43,202 bases of DNA from Bryobacterales bacterium (GTDB taxonomy: Bacteria; Acidobacteriota; Terriglobia; Bryobacterales; Bryobacteraceae), in contig JADLBD010000223.1 in the NCBI GenBank assembly GCA_020847975.1, positions 1 to 43,202 of the forward strand, given 5' to 3'. Both the position numbers and the translations under genes were made by a program. The stretch's first letter is position 1. Each line of letters begins with the position of its first letter. A model generated the notes under the pieces. The model ran no database searches and was not told the DNA's origin. It saw only the letters and a list, made by a program, of their open reading frames with translations. This document shows, piece after piece, positions 25,101 to 31,129 of the stretch.

Positions 25101-25314
25101 GATACCGTCTTTCCATACACAGATCGGCAGAGCACCAAGCGGCCTGCTAACGGCGCAACTCCGTCACTTCCGCAGACCTGAGAGGCGAGGGGACTACCGG
25201 CCTCTCATACACGAAACTACCGGTTGATCGTTCACCAACTCACCGGCGAGCCATCCACGCAGCTACCGTCTCTCCATACACGAAGGAGCTGCAAACTACC
25301 GGCGGGTCATACAC
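25063..25314 (+). repeat. Five imperfect 18-bp direct repeats
   Basis: The unit TACCGTCTCTCCATACAC recurs at 25063-25080, 25103-25120, 25195-25212, 25264-25281 and 25297-25314. The first five bases TACCG and the last five (TACAC) are invariant; the middle varies. Spacing is irregular (40, 92, 69 and 33 bases), which argues against CRISPR. Units 3 and 4 lie within inverted repeats (TGAGAGGC/GCCTCTCA at 25179-25207; GCAGCT/AGCTGC at 25259-25292). Units 1, 3, 4 and 5 share a reading frame (Tyr-Arg-x-x-Ile/Val-His) but a stop at 25228 interrupts it, so coding is not favoured. Confidence 0.65.
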
Positions 25315-25317
25315 GGA

Positions 25318-25432
25318 GGAGCCGCCGAAGGCTCCGAGACCACTGCCATATTCGGGAGCTATAGCCAAGGGCATTCGCCCTTGATATCCCTTCGGGATAT
25401 AGAAGACAGCCCTGCCTCCGGAAGTAGGGCTG
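25318..25432 (+). repeat. Cluster of four consecutive hairpins
   Basis: Four perfect stems follow one another: GGAGCC/GGCTCC (25318-25335, loop 6), CAAGGGC/GCCCTTG (25366-25383, loop 4), ATATCCC/GGGATAT (25384-25400, loop 3, directly abutting) and CAGCCCT/AGGGCTG (25407-25432, loop 12 with an inner TCCGGA). None is followed by a T-run. Such density in 115 bases points to a structured transcript or a DNA substrate for a hairpin-recognising enzyme rather than to terminators. Confidence 0.6.
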
Positions 25433-25696
25433 GATGGCTCTTGGGGATTGGTGGATTGTGATGCGTTAGCTTTTTTCAGGTGCTAGCGGTGTAGGATATC
25501 CGAAACTGTTCGCAGACATTACGGTGTGGAGTTCATCAGGAGGCGTCAAGATCGCCAAGAAGACCTGCAGCATCCGCGGCCATCATCGTTCAGCCTCCGG
25601 AGCCGTGTTGCACTATGCCGGGCAGGGGGCGTGGTGCGTGCGCTAAGCAACCTTTCAACCTCAAGACCTCCAGCCGTACGGCATCGCGCGGTGCGT
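25433..25696 (+). other. Non-coding stretch before the xerC 3' end
   Basis: No supported gene lies here. A TTTTTT run at 25471-25476 follows GCGTTAGC but no clear stem precedes it. The stretch completes an approximately 820-base gap between the DUF1016 stop and the xerC stop. Confidence 0.45.
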
Positions 25697-26590
25697 TCAT
25701 CCCTTCGCTTTCGGGTGAGCACGGTCATAGACGGCCATCAAGTCCTGCAAGGACACCTGGGTGTACTTTTGAGTGGTGGAAAGCTGGGCGTGGCCCAGCA
25801 GTTCCTGTATTGCGCGCAGGTCGGCCCCATCCCGCAGCAGGTGGGTGGCGAAGGCGTGGCGGAAGCTGTGCGGGTGCAGCGACGGGTCGCCGGTGAGCGC
25901 CGTGGCGTAGAGTTTCACGATATGCCGCACTCCGCGGTCGGTCAGGCGCTTGCCTTTCGAATTGAGAAAGACGGCTGTCACACCCGGCGCCGGATCGCGG
26001 CCGGCAAGATAAGCCTCGAGCGCCGCGCTCGCTTTCTTGCCGAACGGCACCTGCCTCTCTTTGTTCCCTTTGCCGCGCACGCGCACCCAGCGGCCGGCGA
26101 AATCGAAATCGGAAAGCTCCAGTCCGACGAGTTCACTCACGCGCAGGCCGCAGCCATACATCAGTTCGAATAACGCGGCGTCCCGTTTCGTGTGCGGGCG
26201 TTCGAGGGCGTCCGCCGCCACCTGGTCAATCAGCGCGTTCGTCTGCTCCTCGGTGGGAACTTTGGGTAAAGTCTTCGGCGCTCTTGGTGTGCGGATCAGT
26301 TTCGCTGGATTCAACTTCACGATGCCCTGCCGGTGGAGGAAGCGGAACAGGGAGCGGACCGCGGCCATCTTGCGGCGGAGGCTCACGGCCGCCAGTTTCT
26401 GGTGATAAAGATGCCCCAGCCATTCCCGAATGGCCAGGGCATCCATCGATTCCACCGATGGTTCCTGCGCCTGGGCGAAGTAGCGGCACAACTGTTCGAG
26501 GTCGGATCCGTAGTTCTTGAGTGTGTGAGGAGATACGTTCGTCCGCTTGAGATTCTCGAGGAATAGCGCCGCCGCTTCAGACAACAACAC
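25697..26590 (-). CDS. xerC: Tyrosine recombinase XerC-like
   Basis: A 297-residue site-specific recombinase of the XerC/XerD size. All catalytic residues are visible: Arg150 (CGLRVSEL), Lys174 (RGKGNKER), His241 and Arg244 (HPHSFRHAFATHLL), His267 (LGHAQLSTTQKY) and the nucleophile Tyr276. The N-terminal SAM-like core-binding domain occupies about 1-105. The start is GTG 26590, with GGAGG nine bases upstream; the gene overlaps trmFO by 14 bases. Chromosome-dimer resolution at dif with an XerD partner is the expected job. trmFO-xerC adjacency is also known in Firmicutes, which favours a housekeeping recombinase rather than a mobile-element integrase. No dif-like site was identified here. Confidence 0.9.
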   Translation of the reverse strand: MLLSEAAALFLENLKRTNVSPHTLKNYGSDLEQLCRYFAQAQEPSVESMDALAIREWLGHLYHQKLAAVSLRRKMAAVRSLFRFLHRQGIVKLNPAKLIRTPRAPKTLPKVPTEEQTNALIDQVAADALERPHTKRDAALFELMYGCGLRVSELVGLELSDFDFAGRWVRVRGKGNKERQVPFGKKASAALEAYLAGRDPAPGVTAVFLNSKGKRLTDRGVRHIVKLYATALTGDPSLHPHSFRHAFATHLLRDGADLRAIQELLGHAQLSTTQKYTQVSLQDLMAVYDRAHPKAKG

Positions 26591-27914
26591 TGAGGTGTTC
26601 CTCCAACTTTTCCAGAGCGATGCGGCACACTTCCGCGTGACGGGCTTTCTTGTCGTGCCGGAAGCGGCGAAGGGATTCTTCGTCCAGTTTGGGCAGCAGG
26701 TCGAACGTGATGTTGGCGGGTTGATATCCGCGCGGCTCGGCGTGGGAAATGTAGTGGCACAGCGAACCGAGCGCGGTTTCCCGCGGCATCGGGCGCGGCG
26801 TTTCCCCTCGCGCGGCGGCCGCGGCCCAGCGCCCGGCGAGCGACCCGGTGGCGATGGATTCGACATAGCCTTCCACGCCCGATATCTGGCCGGCGAAGAA
26901 GATACGCGGCTCGGCGCGCAGCCGCAATGTGGAATCGAGCAGAGCGGGGGCGTTGATGTAGGTGTTGCGGTGGATCTGGCCGTAGCGTAGGAATTCGGCG
27001 TTCTCGAGGCCGGGAATGAGCCGGAAGACGCGCTTTTGATCGGGGTATTTCAGATAGTTCTGAAATCCCACCAGGTTGTAGCTGGAGGCGCGCTGCGTCT
27101 CCTGCCGGAGTTGGACAACGGCATAGGGCCGCTTCCCCGTGCGCGGGTCAATCAGGCCCACAGGCTTCATGGGTCCGAAGCGCAGCGTGTCCGGCCCGCG
27201 CCGCGCGATCTCTTCCACCGGCAGACAAGCCTCGAAATAGGGGATGTCGTCGGGGATGTGCGGCGTATGGCGCCGGGCGTCGAGCAAAGCCTCCACGAAG
27301 GTCTCATACTGTTGCCTGTCCATCGGACAGTTGAGGTAGTCATCAGTAGAGTCGATGGACTTGCCGTAGCGCGACGCGCGAAACGCGATGGAATAGTCGA
27401 TGGTTTCCGCATCCACGATGGGGCTGATGCTGTCGTAAAAATAGAGGCGTCCGGAACCGGTGAGACGGGCGATTTCAGCGGCGAGCGAGTCCGAAGTGAG
27501 CGGACCGGAGGCGATGATTACGATGCCGCTATGCGGAAGGGAACGTACTTCCTCGCGGCGAATCTCCACGTCCGGCAGCGAGGCAACAGTTCGAGTCACT
27601 TCTTCGGCGAACGCCTCGCGATCCACGGTGAGCGCCTGTCCCCCGGGGACGCGCGCGGCTTGCGCGGTGTGAAGCAGAGCCGAACCCATGCGGCGCAGTT
27701 CTTCCTTCAGCAGCCATGGCGCTGTATGCAGCGATTCGCTTTTCAGCGAGTTACTGCACACCAACTCCGCCAGACGGTCTGTCTTATGCGCGGGCGTGGT
27801 TTGGACGGGGCGCATTTCGTGGAGAACGGCGGGAACGCCGACGCGAGCCGCCTGGCAGGCGGCTTCGGAACCCGCGAGTCCACCGCCGATGATGTGAACG
27901 GGAGCAATAGCCAA
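26577..27914 (-). CDS. trmFO: Methylenetetrahydrofolate--tRNA-(uracil-5)-methyltransferase
   Basis: The 445-residue flavoprotein makes m5U54 in the T-loop of tRNA using methylene-tetrahydrofolate. The FAD-binding HIIGGGLAGSEAA is at 7-19. Cys53 (LVCSNSLKSE) and Cys230 (YFEACLPVEEIARRG) correspond to the two catalytic cysteines of the Bacillus enzyme, and FAGQISGVEGYVES near the C-terminus is a family signature. The start is a TTG at 27914, seven bases after the acetyltransferase stop; an ATG at 27919 is out of frame. Length equals the family norm. It overlaps xerC by 14 bases, implying a shared transcript. Confidence 0.96.
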   Translation of the reverse strand: MAIAPVHIIGGGLAGSEAACQAARVGVPAVLHEMRPVQTTPAHKTDRLAELVCSNSLKSESLHTAPWLLKEELRRMGSALLHTAQAARVPGGQALTVDREAFAEEVTRTVASLPDVEIRREEVRSLPHSGIVIIASGPLTSDSLAAEIARLTGSGRLYFYDSISPIVDAETIDYSIAFRASRYGKSIDSTDDYLNCPMDRQQYETFVEALLDARRHTPHIPDDIPYFEACLPVEEIARRGPDTLRFGPMKPVGLIDPRTGKRPYAVVQLRQETQRASSYNLVGFQNYLKYPDQKRVFRLIPGLENAEFLRYGQIHRNTYINAPALLDSTLRLRAEPRIFFAGQISGVEGYVESIATGSLAGRWAAAAARGETPRPMPRETALGSLCHYISHAEPRGYQPANITFDLLPKLDEESLRRFRHDKKARHAEVCRIALEKLEEHLSVVV

Positions 27915-27921
27915 ACCATAA

Positions 27922-28455
27922 TTATTTCAGGGTTCGGCGAAACTCGTAAAACCCCCACACTCGCGTCCGCGTGGCGACTTCACGATAAAGAGTCCAGCCG
28001 TTGCGCAGAAGGAAGCGGATGGATCGTTCGTTACGCACCGGCGCGTGGACCACGGTCGCCATGAGCCAGGGAGCGCCGCTTTGCGCAATCAGCGCGTCGA
28101 GCAACGCCTGGCCGATGCCGCGGTTCTGCCATTCCGGCAGAACGCCAATTTGCTCGATCAGCAACGGGAATTCTCCGTTTCGTTCGAACAGATCGCGGTT
28201 GGGTCCGGCAGGCATTTGCGCCAACGCTTGCGGCGTCATTGTGGTGACAAAGCCTACGCATTGCTCGTCCTTCCGGGCGAGGAAACAGAACGGGGATTGT
28301 CGAATCGTCTTGCGGTAATCTTCCTCCGAGCCTACGTAGAGAAAGAAGCCGCTCTTCTTGGCAGCCTCCGATTCGCGGCTCTGAAGTTGGAGCCACTTGG
28401 CGATTTGGTGCAAGTGGACAGCGTCCTGCTCTGTCGCGGCCGTGATGACCGGCAT
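27922..28455 (-). CDS. GNAT family N-acetyltransferase
   Basis: A 177-residue protein from ATG 28455 (AAGG eight bases before); the frame extends 19 codons further upstream without a better start. The acetyl-CoA-binding motif is EQIGVLPEWQNRGIGQALLD (R/Q-x-x-G-x-G/A type), followed by NERSIRFLLRNGWTLY, the usual C-terminal GNAT strand-helix. It is the first gene of a minus-strand run with trmFO and xerC, seven bases from trmFO. Although it faces a DUF1778 antitoxin gene on the other side, it does not look like a TacT toxin, being divergent and of a different GNAT subtype. Substrate unknown. Confidence 0.85.
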   Translation of the reverse strand: MPVITAATEQDAVHLHQIAKWLQLQSRESEAAKKSGFFLYVGSEEDYRKTIRQSPFCFLARKDEQCVGFVTTMTPQALAQMPAGPNRDLFERNGEFPLLIEQIGVLPEWQNRGIGQALLDALIAQSGAPWLMATVVHAPVRNERSIRFLLRNGWTLYREVATRTRVWGFYEFRRTLK

Positions 28456-28487
28456 TTGAGCCTTATTGTAGCCCTGGGGCGCTTGGG

Positions 28488-28550
28488 ATCTCCGAGGGAC
28501 CGGAGATGTCATGACAATGTGTGGCAGTCACGCTAAGCTAAGCTGAGCCT
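28488..28550 (+). promoter_or_regulatory. Candidate operator: inverted repeat and tandem repeat
   Basis: Between the acetyltransferase and the DUF1778 gene, ATCTCCG (28488-28494) and CGGAGAT (28501-28507) form a perfect inverted repeat with a six-base spacer. A tandem AGCTAAGCTAAGCTGAGC lies at about 28533-28550. Ribbon-helix-helix antitoxins of the DUF1778 type repress their own promoter by binding such repeats, so these could be operator sites. Confidence 0.35.
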
Positions 28551-28567
28551 GGATGGAGGAGTAGTTT

Positions 28568-28846
28568 ATGCCGCCTGCGGAAACCCGCAACGAAAAGCTC
28601 GATCTACGTTTGACGCCCTCTACAAAACGCGCCTTGCAGGTCGCGGCCGCTATTGCTCATCGTTCGGTTAGCGAGTTCGTTCTCGAAAGCGCTCTGGCGC
28701 GCGCCGAGGAAACCTTGCCCGACCGGCAGCGGTTCGGACTCGACGCGAATCAGTGGGCGAAGTTTCAAGCGGCACTCGACGCGCCGCCGAAGCCCGCCCC
28801 GCGGTTGACGAAGCTCCTCACTACCCCTAGTGTGTTTGAACGGTAG
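28568..28846 (+). CDS. DUF1778 (TacA-type) antitoxin, apparently orphan
   Basis: The 92-residue protein has the DUF1778 pattern: EKLDLRLTPSTKRALQVAAA forms the ribbon-helix-helix DNA-binding part, RSVSEFVLESALARAEETL continues it, and DANQWAKFQAALDAPPKPAP is the flexible tail that wraps the toxin. A strong GGAGGAG lies six bases before the ATG. In tacAT modules a GNAT toxin follows directly. Here the 30 bases after the stop lead into the 3' end of an unrelated minus-strand gene, so no toxin is encoded. It may act as an orphan regulator or an anti-toxin acting in trans. Confidence 0.85.
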   Translation: MPPAETRNEKLDLRLTPSTKRALQVAAAIAHRSVSEFVLESALARAEETLPDRQRFGLDANQWAKFQAALDAPPKPAPRLTKLLTTPSVFER

Positions 28847-28875
28847 TGGTATTGGGCGAAGGACTTCACCACCCG

Positions 28876-29349
28876 TCAGACCTGAGTCACCGCCCAGGCG
28901 CCGGCAACGGTCGCCAGATTCGCGTTCTGCTGGTTGATGTGCAGGGCGTAAGCCGGAGTGCCGGGCGCGAGGCCGGGCGGGACCCAATGCTGGGACCAGT
29001 AATACTCCCACGTGATGGCGGTGGCCGGCCGCCCTCCGGGTCCCATCTGCGCGTTGGCCCATGCGGGGAGGCCCTGTAGCGCCTGCGCGCAGTTCCCGCA
29101 CGGACTATGAGTGCAGTAGAACTGCACGGTCATGGCGAGTCCTTTCAGCTTCGGAAGCAGCCATGCCGCCATGTTGCCGAGCACAATCGTTTCGGCATGA
29201 TTTCCGTTGAGGTGGCCGTTCGCGGGGCCGCAAACGGGTGACGGCATCCCGTCGGCGGTCATGATTACGATAGCCGAGGCAGCCATATTGTAGGTTGGCG
29301 GGTCGAGGTATCCGAGAACCGCGTTGCGCAGGATGGAATCGAGAGGCAT
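28876..29349 (-). CDS. Stand-alone cytidine-deaminase-fold protein, toxin-deaminase-like
   Basis: The 157-residue protein carries the zinc-dependent deaminase signature: His51-Ala-Glu53 (NHAETIVL) and Pro83-Cys84-x-x-Cys87 (CTHSPCGNCAQAL). Spacing and surrounding sequence resemble the YwqJ/MafB19-type deaminases found as C-terminal domains of polymorphic toxins rather than CDA, TadA or ComE-type enzymes. There is no signal peptide, no delivery domain and no immunity-like neighbour, and the protein ends soon after a Trp-rich segment (WEYYWSQHWVPPG). GGGAGC about nine bases upstream can serve as ribosome site. Its nucleic-acid or nucleotide target is unknown. The gene converges on the DUF1778 antitoxin. 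Confidence 0.72.
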   Translation of the reverse strand: MPLDSILRNAVLGYLDPPTYNMAASAIVIMTADGMPSPVCGPANGHLNGNHAETIVLGNMAAWLLPKLKGLAMTVQFYCTHSPCGNCAQALQGLPAWANAQMGPGGRPATAITWEYYWSQHWVPPGLAPGTPAYALHINQQNANLATVAGAWAVTQV

Positions 29350-29489
29350 GGTCTAAAAGCTCCCAGCTTTCGGATGAAATATGCCTAATTATGACAAATC
29401 CCGAAATGTTTCGCCGCGGGCGGGAAGAGGCTGGAGGGCCCGGTATAGCCGGAAACTCGGAGGGGGCAGTGTGAGATATTGGGGGATCT

Positions 29490-30263
29490 ATGGACTTAGG
29501 CATCAAGGGAAAAGTTGCGCTGGTAGCCGCGGCCAGCCAGGGATTGGGTCGAGGATCAGCGGCCGCATTAGCGGCGGAAGGCGCGCGGGTGGCGATCCTC
29601 AGCCGCCGCCCGGAGGAGTTGAAGCTCACAGCCAGCGGCATCGGCGCTGCCTTGGCCGTACCATGCGACTTGTCGCGCCCCGAAGACATCGCCGCCGCCG
29701 TGGCAAAGGTGCAGGCCGAACTCGGTCCCGTCGAAATCCTGGTGAACAATTGTGGCGGACCGCCGGCGGGTACGTTCGATTCCATCACCGAAGAGCAGTG
29801 GATGGCATCGTTCCAGCAGGTTTTCCTGAGCGCGCTGCGCCTGACCCGAGCGGTGCTGCCGGGAATGCGCGCGAAGAAATGGGGCCGCATTGTGAACATT
29901 GTCTCGATCTCGGTGGAACAACCCATCCCCGGGCTCATTATTTCCAACGCCTTTCGTCCGGCGCTCGCCGGATGGGCGAAGACGCTGGCGGCCGAGGTGG
30001 CTAGCGACAACATTCTGGTGTGTTGCGCCGCTCCGGGCCGGATCCTGACGGCTCGCACGGCCACACTCGACCAGGCGGCGGTAGAGAAAACGGGCCGTAC
30101 CCTCGAAGAGATCCGGAAAGAGCGCGTGGCGGCGGTTCCCCTCAAGCGGTATGGAACGGTGGAAGAGTTCGGCGCAGTGGTCGCGTTTCTCGCCTCGGAA
30201 CGGGCCTCCTACGTAACCGGGTCGGTCATCCGCATCGATGGAGGAGCAGTGTCGGGCATATGA
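29490..30263 (+). CDS. Short-chain dehydrogenase/reductase with altered catalytic pair
   Basis: A 257-residue classical SDR: the dinucleotide motif is ALVAAASQGLGRG (10-22), NNCGG at 86-90 replaces NNAG, and the C-terminal GSVIRIDGG is typical. The catalytic Tyr-x-x-x-Lys position reads Ser152-Asn-Ala-Phe-Arg156, so both Tyr and Lys are replaced, as in a known SDR subset (SNxxRxAxxGWAKTL) whose activity is unclear. Its stop overlaps the ATG of the FAH-family gene by four bases (ATGA), implying a two-step pathway on one substrate. Oxidoreductase activity is therefore possible but not assured. Confidence 0.85.
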   Translation: MDLGIKGKVALVAAASQGLGRGSAAALAAEGARVAILSRRPEELKLTASGIGAALAVPCDLSRPEDIAAAVAKVQAELGPVEILVNNCGGPPAGTFDSITEEQWMASFQQVFLSALRLTRAVLPGMRAKKWGRIVNIVSISVEQPIPGLIISNAFRPALAGWAKTLAAEVASDNILVCCAAPGRILTARTATLDQAAVEKTGRTLEEIRKERVAAVPLKRYGTVEEFGAVVAFLASERASYVTGSVIRIDGGAVSGI

Positions 30264-31111
30264 AACTGATGAGCTTTACCTACCAGGGTGGACGCCATGC
30301 CGGCGTGGTGGAGGGCGGCCAGGTATTTCCTGTCGGGTTGATCAATGCCCGCCACGGGACAAATTATCCGGATAGCGTACTCGGGTTGATCGAGGCCGGC
30401 ATCCAGGCGATGCCGGTGGCCGGAGTGGAAGCGCTGCCGCTCAGCGCAGTGAGTCCCGCGTTGCCTTATGACCACCCGCCCAAGATCTGGTGCATCGGCC
30501 TCAACTACCTCTCTCATGCCGAGGACATCCAGGCAGTGCAACCGGAGGAACCGGGTAGTTTCATGAAACCGGCCAGTTGCCTGTTCCCGCCGGGCGGCGA
30601 CATCGTGCTGCCGCCGCCGGAGATCTCCGACGACGTCGATGCGGAAGGCGAGTTGGGGGTCGTAATCGGCAGGACATGCCGCTTCGTCCCCGTCGAGCAT
30701 GTGCGGGAAGTGATTTACGGATACACGGTCACGCTGGACCTTACGGCGCTGGACGTGCTCCGCAAGAACACGCGTTACCTGACCCGGTCCAAGAGCATCG
30801 ACACGTTCTTCAGTTTCGGACCGGTCATTGTCACCGCGGACGAAATCGGCGATGTCGACGGTCTGGAGGTGATCACGGAACACAACGGCGGTGTCTGCTC
30901 GCGCGACTTCGTCCGGCACATGCGAACACGGCCGCTCGAACTGGTGCGGTTTCATAGCGATTTCATGACTCTGCAGCCAGGCGATCTGATCAGCACGGGT
31001 TGCCCGAAGGGAGCGCGTATCAAGGCGGGGGATGGTGTCGGAGGGCGAATCGAGGGGGTTGGGCACATCACCGCGCGGGTGACACAGGGCCTGCGGAAGC
31101 CGGTGTATTGA
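30260..31111 (+). CDS. Fumarylacetoacetate hydrolase (FAH) family protein
   Basis: The 283-residue protein starts at ATG 30260 inside the stop of the SDR gene. The FAH fold is shown by PPKIWCIGLNYLSHAED, FMKPASCLFPPGGDIVLP and the metal ligands Glu129-x-Glu131 in DVDAEGELGVVIG; SKSIDTFFSFGPVI and GDLISTGCPKGA are further family signatures. Relatives hydrolyse 2-oxo-acid C-C bonds, decarboxylate oxaloacetate-type compounds or cleave 2,4-diketo-3-deoxy sugar acids. With the SDR, a pathway of oxidation followed by beta-diketone cleavage, as in diketo-hydrolase routes for deoxy-sugar acids, would be plausible. It ends 18 bases before the stop of the convergent TonB receptor gene. Confidence 0.9.
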   Translation: MKLMSFTYQGGRHAGVVEGGQVFPVGLINARHGTNYPDSVLGLIEAGIQAMPVAGVEALPLSAVSPALPYDHPPKIWCIGLNYLSHAEDIQAVQPEEPGSFMKPASCLFPPGGDIVLPPPEISDDVDAEGELGVVIGRTCRFVPVEHVREVIYGYTVTLDLTALDVLRKNTRYLTRSKSIDTFFSFGPVIVTADEIGDVDGLEVITEHNGGVCSRDFVRHMRTRPLELVRFHSDFMTLQPGDLISTGCPKGARIKAGDGVGGRIEGVGHITARVTQGLRKPVY

Positions 31112-31129
31112 TCAGAGCGTGGCATCCGG

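Noticed and set aside
24730..25227. Open plus-strand frame overlapping the DUF1016 end and the repeats
   Set aside because: Its first part is a shifted reading of the nuclease gene and it stops within the repeat tract; repeat 2 is out of frame.
25063..25314. Possible CRISPR array from 18-bp repeats
   Set aside because: Repeats are too short and too divergent, and their spacing (40, 92, 69, 33) is irregular; no cas gene is present.
24879..25540. Possible integron attC sites next to a tyrosine recombinase
   Set aside because: No RYYYAAC/GTTRRRY pairs in the proper arrangement were found, and the recombinase lacks an IntI-type context.
27743..27919. ATG at 27919 as alternative trmFO start
   Set aside because: It is out of frame with the FAD-binding motif; the TTG at 27914 gives the full N-terminus.
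28847..28875. Search for a TacT toxin start after the DUF1778 gene
   Set aside because: Only 29 bases lie before the stop of the convergent deaminase gene, and no GNAT-like sequence follows.
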